From Thermothelomyces thermophilus ATCC 42464 (lineage: Eukaryota; Ascomycota; Sordariomycetes; Sordariales; Chaetomiaceae), in contig NC_016472.1 of assembly GCF_000226095.1 (NCBI RefSeq), positions 3,596,001 to 3,660,000 of the forward strand: 64,000 nt of DNA, in the 5' to 3' direction. Numbering within the stretch: the stretch's first letter is position 1; the number at the start of each line of letters is the position of its first letter. This document shows, piece by piece, positions 34,033-45,961 of the stretch. A program made the translations under genes and the position numbers. Under the pieces are notes generated by a model that saw only the letters and a program-made list of their open reading frames with translations, made no database searches and was not told where the DNA came from.

Positions 34033-35688
34033 ATGAATAACGAACAATTCCGCCGGCTTCTGCTAGCCAACACGGCCAAGTCTGGCTCCGATACCAATGG
34101 CGTTTCTCCTCCCAATAATGCGCGCCCGGCGTCGAGCACGTCGCTCGCGCTAGGATCCAAACTCAAGTCGAGCATCCCCATGACCCCTCGGTCCGTGGTG
34201 GGTGCGCGCGGCGTGGATTTTGCAAAGCAGCTTGCAGAACGAAACCAGAGCTCGGAAAAGCCGCAGAAAAAGTTCCGATCGTTCGCGCCAAGAGGCAGCC
34301 GGCTCGCCGAGGGCTACGTCGATCGAGCCAGGACGAGGGAAGAGGAGGAGGAGGACGAGCGGGCCGAGAGACTGAGGAATCTAGAAGAGTCGTTCAAAAA
34401 GGGAGATATCGACCGCGAGACGTACGATCGCTTACGGAACGAAATCGTGGGCGGCGACCTGTCGAGCACCCACCTGGTCAAAGGGCTGGACTTCAAGCTG
34501 CTAGAGCGGATACGCAGGGGAGAAGATGTCTACGGAGAGGGGCAAAGGTCACGTCAGGCGGAAGACGATAAGGCGCAAAATGACGAGCCACAGGAGGAGG
34601 ACCCCGATGAGGTCTTGGAGAAGCTCGAGGCTACCGAAGTCAGAGCCATCGAGAAGGAAAAAGTGCAGAAGAAGGGCCAGCTTGCCACTACCGCACTCCA
34701 ACCTGGCCAAAAACGAACACGAAACCAAATCCTGGCCGAGCTGAAAGCTGCGCGGGCAGCCGCCGCCAAGACAAAGGAGGGGTCGACCCTTGGTGCCAAG
34801 TTCAAAAAGATTGGCGAAAAGAAGACACCAGGGGTGAGGATAGAGAGGGACAGCAAAGGTCGCGAGGTCATGATTATCGTTGACGAGGACGGGCATGAGA
34901 AGCGGAAGGTGAGGAAGCTCGACGCCAGCGCTTCAGAGGAACAGGAGAAGGAAAAGGAGCTTCTGGCCTCGGGCAAAGTCCTTGGAATGGAGGTGCCCGA
35001 GTTCTACAAGAAGCAGCTCGAGGCGCAACAAGCCGAGGAGGACGGAAAGGAGATCAGCATCTTCGATGACGCCGGATCCGACTACGATCCACTGGCCGGA
35101 CTAGAAGGGTCGGACGGGTCTTCCGACGAAGAAGACGATGCCAAGGATCAATCGAAGGCCAAGGATCAATTGGAGACCAAGGATCAATCGGAGGCCAAGA
35201 CGGCAGCAGAGATGCCCCCGCCGCCCAAGCCTGAGGCTCCCGCGGCGAGAAACTACTTCAAGGACTCCAAGACGGCACTCACGTCGGAAGAAAAATATAA
35301 GGCCCCGTCGCTCGACGACCCGGCCTTCTTGGCGGCCCTCAAGAAGGCCAAGGCGGCTAGTGCCATGGAAAAATCAGAAGAGGAGAGAAAGGCAGCGGAG
35401 CGAGAAGAGCGGCTCAAGAAGAAGCTCGAAGAATTGCACCGCGACGACGAAGATATGGACATGGGCTTTGGCTCCAGCCGGGTGGAAGACGAGGCGGATC
35501 TGGACGAAACCAAGGTCAAATTGTCGGCCTGGGATGATGATGACGACGATGGCAGAGCTGGCGGCGGAGGCGGCGGAGGAGGAGGAAAGTCGCAGCGGAA
35601 GCGGGGGAAGAAGAAGAAAAAGGGGGACAAGAATAGCTTTGCGGATGTCATGAAGGTGATTCAGAGACAGAAGGGAGGTGGCGGGTAG
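34033..35688 (+). CDS. RED/IK-like pre-mRNA splicing factor
   Basis: Single exon, 551 aa. The N-terminal half matches the RED family (human IK/RED, spliceosomal B-complex partner of SMU1): MNNEQFRRLLLAN, then GVDFAKQLAERN, RLAEGYVDRARTRE, a K/E-rich helix, and the signature GGDLSSTHLVKGLDFKLLERIR at about residues 145-166. The rest is low complexity: Lys/Glu-rich coiled coil, acidic patches, a small SKAKDQ/ETKDQ repeat, polyaspartate and a polyglycine run (about 512-522) ahead of a basic RKRGKKKKKG tail that should act as a nuclear localisation signal. The start was set at the ATG matching the family N-terminus; the longer open frame lacks an ATG. RED-family proteins help activate the spliceosome and affect mitotic progression. 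It shares a short promoter region with REV1. Confidence 0.85.
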   Translation: MNNEQFRRLLLANTAKSGSDTNGVSPPNNARPASSTSLALGSKLKSSIPMTPRSVVGARGVDFAKQLAERNQSSEKPQKKFRSFAPRGSRLAEGYVDRARTREEEEEDERAERLRNLEESFKKGDIDRETYDRLRNEIVGGDLSSTHLVKGLDFKLLERIRRGEDVYGEGQRSRQAEDDKAQNDEPQEEDPDEVLEKLEATEVRAIEKEKVQKKGQLATTALQPGQKRTRNQILAELKAARAAAAKTKEGSTLGAKFKKIGEKKTPGVRIERDSKGREVMIIVDEDGHEKRKVRKLDASASEEQEKEKELLASGKVLGMEVPEFYKKQLEAQQAEEDGKEISIFDDAGSDYDPLAGLEGSDGSSDEEDDAKDQSKAKDQLETKDQSEAKTAAEMPPPPKPEAPAARNYFKDSKTALTSEEKYKAPSLDDPAFLAALKKAKAASAMEKSEEERKAAEREERLKKKLEELHRDDEDMDMGFGSSRVEDEADLDETKVKLSAWDDDDDDGRAGGGGGGGGGKSQRKRGKKKKKGDKNSFADVMKVIQRQKGGGG

Positions 35689-36192
35689 GGCCAATGCTTT
35701 GGGAGTGCACGGCAGCAATTAATTACTTGTTGGGGCACTGTACTAGTGTGCCGGCCTCAAACTACGGATTACAAGCGTCAACTGAGGACACGGCAAACAT
35801 TGCCGGAAAACTGTGAAGCTAAAAAAGAACGGGAAAGAACCCGCGACGACTCTTTTGTTGGGGGGGGGGGGGGGGTTGTGCTGACTGACCCAACTTCCTG
35901 ATTAGGCAACTGCGCCAGCTTCTGTTACTCATGAGATCAGGCCCAGTGGATCCAGAACGGAAACCCACGGTCTCCCGCTCCAGCGCATCCCAAGAAGACA
36001 TCCTGGCTTTTGGCCTCTTAAGTTCAGGGGCAGGTTCCTGTTCACCCGCGTCTCGTAAAAGCTTTCTTGAATCAATCGTCATCACCGGCCTCAACGGATA
36101 GAACTCAATTTAACCTACTTGATCATCCTCGGTAATTTTTTTCTGCTTATCAATTGTTCCTGATCCGTACCCATATTGTCGAGCTCCTCGAC
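35689..36192. other. Intergenic region with a 16-G homopolymer
   Basis: No convincing gene. A run of 16 G occupies 35860-35875. A 91-codon minus-strand frame (35819-36094) crosses the complement of that run as polyproline and has no recognisable similarity. The 3' side (from about 36100) is the presumed promoter of the nucleoside hydrolase gene. Confidence 0.6.
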
Positions 36193-37885
36193 ATGGAGGA
36201 CACACGAATCCCGGTCTGGCTGGACTGTGACCCGGGTCACGACGTAAGTAGTTTTAGTCCTGGTCGAAGCTGATTTGTCCTCCGATTGCAGCGACTCTGT
36301 TTACTTCCGGGACCCGGGCCCGTGATCAAGCGAGGCACGACCCAGGGAGCCCGATGGGATGCGGAAACGGAGGAGGGGGAGGGGCAAACAGTTAGCTGGG
36401 GGTGGAGGGAGGTTCCGTACACCAGGTCGCTAGGCATCCCATCACAACCACCTTTCAATATACACACCCCTCCTACCTCACCTCAACTTCTTGGACACTC
36501 ACACTCTCTCTCACGTACACGATCACACACTTGCTCACACTCTCGTCAGGACACTTTCGCCATCCTCCTGGCCGCCTACCACCCGGCAATCCGCGTCCTC
36601 GGCGTCTCAACCGTCTTCGGCAATGCTTCACTCGAGTAAGATCTCCTTCTTTCCCCTCTCGTTGACGCCCCTAGCTCCCTACCTGTCCCCTGCATTTTTT
36701 CCACTTTTTCAACCCTTTTTTCTACCCCATTTAAACGTGTCAATACTAATTAATACATGCCCTCGCCAGAAAAACAACGCGCAATGCCACCTCCATCCTC
36801 ACTGCCATAGGCAAGGCATCCAGCATCCCTGTCTACGTCGGCGCCTCGCACGCGCTGTATCGCCCGCCGATGCACGCGCCCACCGACATCCACGGCGAGT
36901 CGGGGTTAGACGGGACCGATTTGCTTCCGCCGCCAGCCGTGGAGGCGCGCACCAACCCGCCGGCCATCGATGCCGCCTATGCCGCCCTGAAGGCCACGCC
37001 GCCCGGCACCGCCTGGGTCGTCGCCACGGGCGCCTTCACCAACGCTGCCGCCCTCTTCCTCAAGTACCCGGACCTGGTCGGCCACATCCGTGGGCTCTCG
37101 CTCATGGGCGGCGCCCTCGGCGGCGGCTTCACCCCTGCCGTCCTCGGCGAGGTCGCCGGCGTGCCCCGCGTCGGCAACTGGACCCAGTTCGCCGAGTTCA
37201 ACGTCCTCGCCGACCCGGAGGCCGCAGCCGCCATCTTTGCCAACCGCGAGCTCGCCCGTAAGACCACCCTGATCCCTCTCGACGTGACCCACCTGGTCCT
37301 GACCACGGAGAGCGTGCGCGACCTGCTGCTCTACGGCCGCGAGGAGGTGGAGAGGGGCACAGACGGAGAGGCTCGGAGGAACGGCAAGCCAGGAAAGACG
37401 AAGCTTAGGGTTATGCTGGTGGAGCTGCTGATGTTCTTTGCAAAGACCTACAAGTAAGTTTCGTTCTTTTGGGGAGAGTGCGTGAGCACAACGACGGCTG
37501 ACATGCGAGGGATAGAGACGTCTTCGGTATCACCGAGGGCCCGCCGCTGCACGACCCGCTCGCTGTGGCCGCGGTCCTGACGGGCGTCGGGGACCAGCAC
37601 GAGATCCCCTTCGCTGACTGTGATCCTGCGGGGGAGCCGGGACTGGCGCAGCGGGAGCGTTACGAGGTGTCGGTTGTGACCGAGGGCACCTACGAAGACG
37701 CCCGCGCCGGAGCCAGGACGGGCCAGATCACGGCCAAGCTGCTCCCCCCGGGCGAAGAGGGCGTCAGGATACCGCGCAGCCTGGAAATCCCGCTATTTTG
37801 GAAGGTCCTGGAAGAGTGCGTCCAGAGGGCAGACGATGCCATTGCCGCTGCCGAGGCCGCTGCTGCCGGGACAGCGTCAAATTGA
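36193..37885 (+). CDS. Uridine/inosine nucleoside hydrolase (IUNH family, URH1-like)
   Basis: Four exons fit: 36193-36243, 36550-36635, 36770-37453 and 37516-37885 (396 aa). The family hydrolyses the N-glycosidic bond of ribonucleosides to base plus ribose (pyrimidine salvage) in the cytosol. The calcium- and ribose-binding signature is at the N-terminus, IPVWLDCDPGHDD, with its last two aspartates split by intron 1. Further family blocks are GVSTVFGNASLEKTTRNA, PVYVGAS, IHGESGLDG, WVVATGAFTNAA, GLSLMGGA, then EFNVLADPEAAA and PLDVTH, and PLHDPLAVAA near the end. Intron 1 is long (306 nt) and CA/CT-rich; intron 2 (134 nt) has a TACTAAT branch. Family members differ in uridine, inosine or nicotinamide riboside preference, which I cannot decide here. 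Confidence 0.93.
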
Positions 37886-38453
37886 TGCTCTTTTCTCCCC
37901 CGGGAGACGAATCATATTTTCGGCATGTGGCAACCGGGGGTATTCGGAAGCCTTTTAGATCTGATACCTCTTAAACTAGACCGGGGTCTCTTGCTGTTTG
38001 GATAGAAGACATGAAACCATTCATCGCGCCGCGTGGTGGAGTTAGAAGTACACCCTTGGAAACGCGTTCCCTGTGCGATTTCCACGGGTTCAGACGAGTA
38101 CCGAGATGCTTGCCCACTATCTCTCGAGACTGGAGAAAGTTGATCTATTCGTCTCAGATGGCGTAGACAAGTAACATGCAAGTCCGTCACCGCGCCGAGG
38201 TAGGACGACTTACTCACGCAATCATCAGAAGAAGAGATCGTGATACGGGATGAAGCTTGTTTTGGCCATCCCAACTCCAACCGAGTTGGCACCCAACGCC
38301 GAACCAGATGAACCCCTAATGAAACCCTACACAAGCGACACACATACCACCTAGACACAACCGAACACACATCCACACACCCACACGACAGATAGACAGA
38401 GCCACACACACACAGAGAGAGAGAAAGAGAGATAGCAAAAGAATCCTTTGGCC
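37886..38453. other. Convergent 3' intergenic region with CA/GA simple repeats
   Basis: Between the stops of the nucleoside hydrolase and the kinase. Nothing coding is recognised; a 181-codon minus-strand frame here is of mixed, uncharacteristic composition. 38360-38437 is a purine/pyrimidine-biased simple sequence (ACACACATCC, then CACACACACACA, then GAGAGAGAGAAAGAGAGA). Confidence 0.6.
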
Positions 38454-39891
38454 TCAAGTTGAGTCGTCCTCGGGCAACTCCTCCACCACCCGCTCCACCA
38501 TCTCAATCAACTCGTCAATATCCGGCCTCTCGCTCGGCTCCACCTTCAGACACCTCCGGACAACCTCGCGGATGGGCTCGCTGGTGGGCGTGTCGTTCCC
38601 CCCGGACGTCCCGTTGGAAGGCCCGGCGGCCGTGCCTTTGCCCTTGCCCTTGCCCTTCCCTCCGGGTCCCTCATCGGGAAACCGCCAGTCTCCCGAGAGA
38701 ACGCAGATGCTCAGCGACCCGCCCGTCTCGTCGCTGCGCATCTCAAAAGGCGACTTGCCCACCAGGCAGGCGTACAGGGTACAGCCGAGCGACCAGATGT
38801 CGACTTTCGTGTCAATGACGGAGCCCGTCTTGACGTCGAACAGCTCGGGCGCGCGGTACGGCATGGTGCTGTGCTCGGCGGCCGTGTCCTGGGTAGCGAT
38901 GGCGAGCGATCGGCTGGTGATGGGGAGCGGCGAGACGGCGATGGAGCCGAGGTCCATTATAACAGGTTCGGTGCCCGAATCCGAGATCATAATGTTTGCT
39001 ACACAATGCCATCGTATATCGCGTCAGTTCATCACTTCCATAAAAAGAAAGAAAAAAAAAAGGTGGGTGTGGGGAGAAAGGCAAGGAAGGGGAGCAGAGG
39101 GGCATACCCGGCTTGATATCCCGATGCGCGTAACTCCTCGTCGCCCCGGCCGTTGTTGCCGCTGGCATCCTCTCATCCTCCGTCATCAACGGCCGCTGCT
39201 GCTCCGTCTCGTCCTCGTCATCCGCTGCCCTCGTCCCTTTGGCCCTGGCATGTTCATCCACCCCGTCCGCCCTCATCTCCATCCTCTCCCCACCGGCGCC
39301 GCCGCCGCCGGCCTCGCCAGGCCCGCGGTACAGATGCATATCCCTCAGCGCCCTGCAGACCCCCAGGAAGAGCAGCATCAGCTTCTTCTCTGGGAAGCGC
39401 GTGTGGTTGACCAGGTTGGCATTGATCATGTCCTGCAGGTTGCCACGGCGGTAGTAGGGCAGGAGGACGTAGACGGTCTTGGTCTGCTCGCCGCCGCCGC
39501 GCTCGGTGGCGATGGCGTAGTCGACGCTGTGAATGATGCCCGGGCTGTGCGCGAAAAGCTTGTACGCGTCCACCTCCTTCATGGCCTGCGCGACCGACTC
39601 GGCCCCGAACGGGCACCGGATCTTCTTGAGCGCGAAGAGCTCCGACGTCGACGTGTCCTGCACGAGGTAGACGTAGGAGAAACCGCCCTGCAAGAGGAGG
39701 GAGAGACGGTCAGAACGGAACAGGACAAGGAGGCGGAGAGGATGTGGCAGGAAGGGTATGGGGTTGCATACCTCGCCCAGCAGGCGCAGGATCTTTAGGC
39801 TGCGATTGTTGATCTTAAGTGTCGGCGAGCCGGGGAAGCAGTTGAGACAGCTCCCGAGGGAGGAGAGAAGGTCAAACAGGACTTGGGCCAT
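38454..39891 (-). CDS. Serine/threonine kinase of the ENV7/STK16 (NAK-like) family
   Basis: Three exons, 39891-39772, 39687-39108 and 38998-38454 (414 aa). The N-terminus has the cysteine pair CLNC within SLGSCLNCFPG (residues 15 and 18), like the palmitoylation site of yeast Env7, a vacuole-membrane kinase that restrains membrane fusion. Kinase landmarks: GGFSYVYLVQD loop, ALKKI lysine, HRDIKPANIM catalytic loop (rebuilt across intron 2), MDLGS in place of DFG as in STK16/Env7, YRAPELF, and DIWSLGCTLY. An insert of about 70 residues, rich in Gly, then acidic, separates helix E from HRD. A Gly/Lys repeat (GKGKGKGKG) lies in the C-lobe. The first in-frame ATG, at 39891, was taken as start. Family assignment is firm; localisation at the vacuole is by analogy. 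Confidence 0.9.
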
Positions 39892-40752
39892 GGCGGGCGG
39901 TGTCGCGACGGGCACGTTCGAGGTTTAATCGGGGATGGTTATGCTTGCCACAGGTCGTTGTCGCATCAGTCGCCGGCAGGGTCAATATCCCTAGTTGTGC
40001 TTGATGTCTTTGAGCGGAAATGTGCTTCGTCGGGCCCGATCCGGTCCCGATCGTCCCTTCAACTGATTGTCAGGTTTCGATTTATTTGGCCCATAGAAAA
40101 CGGGGGTAAGATAGAACCGGAAGAAAGTTTCTTCGGGCAGACGTGTGTTGATTGTTTCCCGAGAGAAGGAAGTTTACTGTCTATAAGCATGGATGTAGTA
40201 AGATGGATTGGATTGTTTGCGCAGGCCAAGACCTCTGCACCTTGGCGACCATTGCGGTGCCGTGCAACGGGAGCGGCAGGTCGGAGTGGGGCTATCTAGC
40301 TGAGCTGTGACCGATGCACAAGGTAACGTTACGGAGTACGGATTAGTTATCCTTGGATGGAGGTCCACAGCCTCTTTGCTAAAATTGGTCAAGTCATCCG
40401 CTGATGTTGATATTCCAGCAACCACCTGACCAGATGCGGAATTTCTTTTGAAGATACAGCACAGCTGGCTGCAAACCTTAAGTTTCCCCTTGGACGAAAA
40501 AAGACGGCACAGCAGGCTCCCTGACGATAATCAATTCAATTACAAATGCCCTATTCGACAAAATAAAGAACAATGTCCTTGACGCCCGAGCTTGGATTTT
40601 TTTTTGTCTCGCTTTCCCAACAAGCCCGCTCTTCGTTGAGGCATCCCAGGAGGGGTTAGTAGGAATGGTAACTAGTCACTCGAAGAACAACAAAAGGCGC
40701 TTCATACACTGCGCCCCAGACAGCAAGTCACAGTCGCCCCTTCGCGACTCTA
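39892..40752. other. Intergenic region upstream of the kinase gene
   Basis: About 860 bases with no supported gene. It carries one TACGGAGTA nonamer (40330-40338), also found at three other intergenic places in this window, and a poly-T run near 40599-40606. The left half is the kinase promoter; the right end is the 3' region of the CAP-Gly gene. Confidence 0.6.
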
Positions 40753-43461
40753 CTAAAACGCGTCCTCGAAAGGGCAGTCCACGCTATCATGTCCGTCCCT
40801 CTCGCACAGGGCACACCACTTGCCGGCATCCACCACGCCGCTGTTCTTGCCCGCTACGGGGCCCGACTCCATCGGGTTAGGGATCGTTCGGGTACCCGCT
40901 GGAGCTAGCGGAGCCGGGGCTGCAGCTGACGCGAACGTCGGAGCGGTCGCAGTGGGCGGTGTGGCAGCAGGCTTGGACGACGGCTTGAGAGGAGATAGAG
41001 GGGCCGGCTTGATACCTGCCGCGCTAACGGCTTCGTGAAACTCGTCATCCTCCTGGCCACCATCCTCCCTTTTCCCATCGGGGTTGCTATTGTTGTTGTT
41101 GCTGTTGCTGCTGCCCTTCGTTTGATGCTCCGGGCCAAAGACGTTGGTGCACGTCAGGATGTCATGGCCAGACGTCTCGCAAATCTCGCACCAGAGTGTC
41201 GAGTTTTCCGTGGCAGTGCTGTAGGTATCACTCTCGGGCATGGCTTCCAGCGTCATCGTGTGATTCTCGCTCGGTGGGGGGACACCCTTGTGCCGTTGGA
41301 GTTCCGAATTGTTGTTGCTGGGCGGTGCGATAACGGTGCTCCTCGAGTCGCGGATCGAGTTCCGGTCGTTGGCGGCGCTGCCCACCGTCATGGTGCTGCT
41401 GCGTTGTCCTGCTGGGCCCCCGGACGTCATGGCGCTTTCACGACGAACGGCCTCCAGCTCGCGCTCGAGTTGCTCTATGCTGGCGCTCTTACTCTCAACC
41501 AAGCCACGGAGCTCAGCGACTTCGCGCTCAAGCTTCTCGCGGGTGAGCCGGTCCTCGATGGGTTCGCCTGGGTGCGAGCGGAAAGAGGAGTGCCGCTGGG
41601 TGGGAGTCTGGTCCCGGTTGTCGTTTGGAACCGAGTCCCTGCTGAGCGAGTGAATGATCGCTTTGAGCCCTCTGATCTCGTCCTCCTTTTGTTCTAGCTC
41701 TTTAGACATGGCCCCGCCGTTCGCAGTGCCGTTAGCGCCGTTGATCGCGGACTGGGCCTTCTCCCGTTCGCGGCGGAGCTCCGCACGCGTTCGCTCTACC
41801 TCCCCGCGCAGGAACTCGACCTCACCCCGCGCCTCAGCCTCTCCTCTCCTAGCGTCTTCGAGTCCTTCTTCGAGCTCCTGGACGAGCTCCTCCAGTTGCT
41901 TCAACTGCGCTGCAATCGTGTCAACGTCGGCGGTCCTATCTTGGAGCTCTTGAATTTCCTGCATCAGTTCCTCGATCCTCTTCTCGTACACCCGCTCTGT
42001 CTCCGCGCTCGCCATCTCTAGCGTATCAATAGTGCTGCGGAAGTCGGCTCGGTGGGCGTCAAACTCGGCCGTGAGCATGGCAATCTTATCGTTCTTCTCT
42101 CTCAGCAGTGCCCGAAGCTGTCCCGCGTCTTTGTCATCAATGCTGCTTCGTCGCTGCGCTGGCGGCGCCTCCGAGTTCTCAATCAACCCCTGAAGCTCTG
42201 TCAGACTGCTCTCCATCTCGGCCAGTGTTGCAGCCTGCTCCTTGAGTTGCCGGTCCCGGTCCTCCAGCTCCGCCCTAAGCCTCTCGATTTCTTCGTCATT
42301 GGCGTGAGTGCCAGCTCGCGACATCGCTCTAGACGCCGGCCGCACCTTCAATGAGAAGGACGAGACGGGACCGATGGTGTCGTCGTCGGCATAGTGTGGG
42401 TTCGACGTGGTTCCGAGGGCCGAGACACTACGCGGTCCAACGCTGCCCTGCCGGGTATGGCTCGGTGCTCGTTTGCTGGGATCGCCGGTCGTGCTGCGGA
42501 CGCTCTGAGCGAACTTATTGGCAGAGGTTGGGCTGCCGAACCTGGGAGGGCCAGTTTTCGGCGCCGGCGTGGCGATCGTAGGGCGAAAGCCCGGCGTCAT
42601 GAGCCTCCGAACAGGCGACTCTGGACGCGGCAACGACGGGCGGACCTTCTTCCCGAGTGGGCTCGGGGCGCGTCCGGGGCCGGCGGACTGACTGAACTTG
42701 GGCACGCCCGGAGTAGGAGGTGTGAAGTTGGTCGAGTTCTGGCTCGCCACCTTTAACCCGCCGCTTGCTGGTGTCATTGGAAACGAGCTCCCGGAAATCG
42801 AGGACGAATCGCGCTTGATGGCCTTAGCCAGGGGGAGGAAGATGCCGGAGCCCGGCTGGGACGTCGTGAAGTAGTAAACACTTGGATGAAAGGATGACCC
42901 AGTCAGCATCCATGGTCAAGCTTCTCCTTGCATTTGCTTCCCTCCCTCCCAAATGAGCTGCTTGGAGGGAACGAGGGGGCAAACGCCAAAAATTACTCAC
43001 CCGTCGACATCGCCGCTGTTCTTCCCCCTGTTCGCGTACTCGGGATGCAGCTCGACACCGGCGAAGGTGCCCTTGCGGCCGGCAACTGGCCCAATGAAAC
43101 GGACGGTGCCCGTCATGTTTCCTGGTACCTCAACCGTATCACCGATGGCGACCTCGTCTCCGCCGCCGAAGCGGCCCGGGGTGTTGGGCATCGGCATGGT
43201 TTCGGCGTCGCTGGTCAGGACCGACTTGTATGCGTAGCCCTCCGAGTCATCGGGGATGGCGGCGAGCGAGTTCTGCGTGAGCACAGCGACCGATCCCTTG
43301 CGCGCAAGCGCGGGAGGCTGCAGACGCGACGATTGCGCCGTATAAAGCTGGTTCAAATTCGGGGTTGATGCCGTTGCTATACCACTGCGGCCGGGTCGTC
43401 GCGACAAAGTATGCCTTGTTGTAGTGTTGTAGGTCGATGTGGTGGTAGTGGCGGAAGACAT
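40753..43461 (-). CDS. CAP-Gly microtubule plus-end tracking protein (CLIP-170/Bik1/Tip1-like)
   Basis: Two exons, 43461-43001 and 42880-40753 (862 aa), with a 120-nt intron and an AAG acceptor. The CAP-Gly domain spans about residues 105-170 and crosses the splice: IGDTVEV, GTVRFIGPV, GTFAGVELH, NSGDVDG, then VYYFTTSQPGSGIF. It is the part that binds tubulin/EB1 C-termini. Serine/proline/arginine-rich linker follows, then long coiled coils (about 345-640: EEIERLRAELEDRDRQLKEQ and onward) for dimerisation. The C-terminus has two CCHC zinc knuckles (CEICETSGHDILTC near 715 and CALCERDGHDSVDC near 843), the CLIP-170 arrangement that binds dynactin/dynein regulators. The layout matches fungal CLIP-170 proteins; yeast Bik1 has one knuckle. 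Confidence 0.93.
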
Positions 43462-44407
43462 GTTTGGCTGGGAGCTGTGGCCGCAAGACGCCCTAGCGAC
43501 CGATCTTTATTGTTTACACCCCACTGCCGCCCGGTCTTTCGGGAACGCCAGCGCCTTGACAAGCTACGGTAAATGACCCGCTGAAGAGCGCCACCTAGTC
43601 AAGCAGCCGAAACGCGGGACGGCACGGTTATCCACTGGAATCCACTTGCCTACTGGCTGCTTTTGACGAAATCCGCGCCACCCAAGTTCGTCCAAAGGGA
43701 CGGGTACTCCGCAGGTTCGGTTCTAAAAATGGGTGGACAAGGTTGCACGCCTCTGGCCGCCCTCGCTTTTTTGCTCTGGCTGTGAAACCAATAACCGGTC
43801 GTGTCCAATTCAATCTTAGGCCTTAGTATCGTTCTGCCACTCCGTGAATCCTCAATATGGCCGACATGGAGCTCGGGGTGGCTGATGCGCTCTTCGGAAA
43901 TCGGCCTATCAGCACGCTAGGATGGGGAAACATAAGTTGCTGTTGGTCAAGTGATGGGCGAGCCCAGCGTATCGGCAGCAGGAAGAACAAAGTTAAAAAG
44001 GCGATGCGATAATGCGATCGGCGGGGTAATTCGTCGCTCTCGTCCCAACAAAAATCGAGAACCAGCAGAGGAAAGAAAAAGGGGGGCGAACGGCAGTTGA
44101 AAAATGGCAAGGGAACCTTAACGTCAGTGGTAACCCGTACTTTAACTAAAATGAAGCAAATTGGACGTGGGCAGATTGTCACACACTCCGGAATGTCGAG
44201 CCTTATGTATCCGGCCTCCGGAATTTATGCCTTGCCGTCGTCGCAGGCACGTCTAAGACCCGCTTAGAGGGTAGCCAATAGACGAAAAACCATCCACCAC
44301 CACCACCACCTTGGAAAGAGAGAACAGCAGCGTTTAGAGACAGAAGGCGGCAACAGGAGCACACGTTTTTCAGACCCGTTCTGTTTATTACCCCAGCGTA
44401 GCCTCCC

Positions 44408-44443
44408 TGCATCTGCATCTGCATCTGCATCTGCATCTGCATA
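44408..44443. repeat. Hexanucleotide microsatellite (TGCATC)5-6
   Basis: Five perfect TGCATC units and one variant (TGCATA). Confidence 0.9.
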
Positions 44444-45188
44444 TTCCAACTCTCCGCAGTAGCTTGCTACACAGTAATTACTCAGGCGTGGAGTCGCGAC
44501 AAGCAACCGCGGCGGTTGGCTGGGGTTGGTTTCACCTGGCCCTGCAATGGAGCCTAGTACGTCCGTAGACAGATTCCTTTAGACACAGCAATATTCCCTG
44601 CTTAATGCGATAGGAAATATACGGACATACCTACCTTGTAGGTCGCGCTGTGATAAACCAGAATGATCTCGCAATCCTTACGCAGGAGCCATCCAGTAAT
44701 CCTGGTGGAGATCTTATTAGCGTTCGCACTACTCCGTTGTGAGTGTACTGTACTAATGTATTACTCCGTACTGTATGTACAAGTGTTATACCAGATAGAG
44801 CTGGATTTATTTTTGGATCATTGCTACGGGGGTAGTCCATGCCATCGAAATATCGGGGCTCTACTACGTATAGCTCTCTACTTCGTAGTTTGTACTGTAC
44901 AAAGTACATATATACAATGGGAGGACATGGCTTGGCTGTTCTTGTGTAGGCTTATGTGGTCTCAAACCGGTTTTTGTGCAATCTTTGCTCTCCTTATCTT
45001 CACTCCCAATCTCGAGCTACCATCTACCAACTCTCCTTGTGTAGCTTTGTTATGTTCCATCTCAAGCAATCAACAAACGGTGGCCGGGGTGACCACACAC
45101 GCCTTCCCCCACGTTACATACTTTAGAGTGCTGACAATACAACGCTACCATGCTAGCACGGTAGTGTAAAGGTCAACGGAGGGTGTGT

Positions 45189-45236
45189 TGTATGTCGCGT
45201 TGCATGTCGCGTTGCATGTCGCGTTGCATGTCGCGT
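45189..45236. repeat. 12-bp tandem repeat TGCATGTCGCGT x 4
   Basis: Four consecutive units; the first differs by one base (TGTATG). CpG-rich and intergenic. Confidence 0.92.
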
Positions 45237-45961
45237 AGTGCACGGAAGACTACAATAATTATACACACGCGAGCACTACTGTACTTCTAGAACACTGTCC
45301 TTTCCTTCGCCCTGGGAACAAATTCGATGGCGCGATTGCTTCAGTACCACAGAACTCGAATCGGGCTCGTCAATGAAGGGCGAAAACGCTAGCAGTACTC
45401 TGACTGCCGTTGGATCCTAGAGCCTTGTTCGGGGCGAAAGATGGCTGGCTCCGCCCTGCTTCGTGTTTGGGCAAATTCTTGTCGTTCGTCAAAAGTACGT
45501 ACGTACGGAGACTGCCGCGGGTAATGTTCATCCTTGACGAATTTCGGCGCCAACCAAGCTTGTTCGCTTCCCTGAAATACCGCTAGGGTCCCATGATCTC
45601 TCGGGAGCAGAGCACACCCGCTCTCTTTTCGGCAGCAGGTAGACTCGTCATCCTGCGGAGCGCGCTAGTGCCTTGGGTAGCCGTTTTCTGGCACGCATAT
45701 CTCACTGCCGTCACGGTTCGCAGCTATCTCTTAGTATGCGGCCAAGGTGGTCGCAATATATGGCGATTGGCTCAGCCCCTGGTAATTTGTACTCGCTGAG
45801 AACAAGACAAACAGCGGAAACCGACGCAATGTTAGTCTCTGTCGGTGTGCTATCTTCGATACCGAAGACTGCGATTGTCGATGTCATTCGGTCAACACTC
45901 TCTGCCTTTGGCCTTCTTCTCGATCCGCCATGTCCGCTTGGCCACCCGAACTGTGGAATGC

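Larger units (their letters stand above)
43462..45961. other. Long gene-poor interval with small tandem repeats
   Basis: 2.5 kb with no gene I can support. Contents: the CAP-Gly promoter on the left; a (TGCATC)n hexanucleotide at 44408-44443; a TACTCCGTA word (44762-44770); a perfect TTTGTAC-T-GTACAAA dyad at 44889-44903; and a 12-bp x 4 tandem repeat at 45189-45236. A 168-codon plus-strand frame (44663-45169) begins with ATG but has no recognisable domain, and cysteines and leucines are scattered without pattern. Composition is more AT-rich than flanking genes, so an old mobile-element remnant is possible. Confidence 0.55.

Noticed and set aside
35819-36094. 91-codon minus-strand frame
   Set aside because: Includes the complement of the 16-G run as polyproline and has no similarity or context.
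44663-45169. 168-codon frame with ATG
   Set aside because: No domain, irregular composition, lies across repeats and dyads; I see no codon bias like the neighbouring genes.
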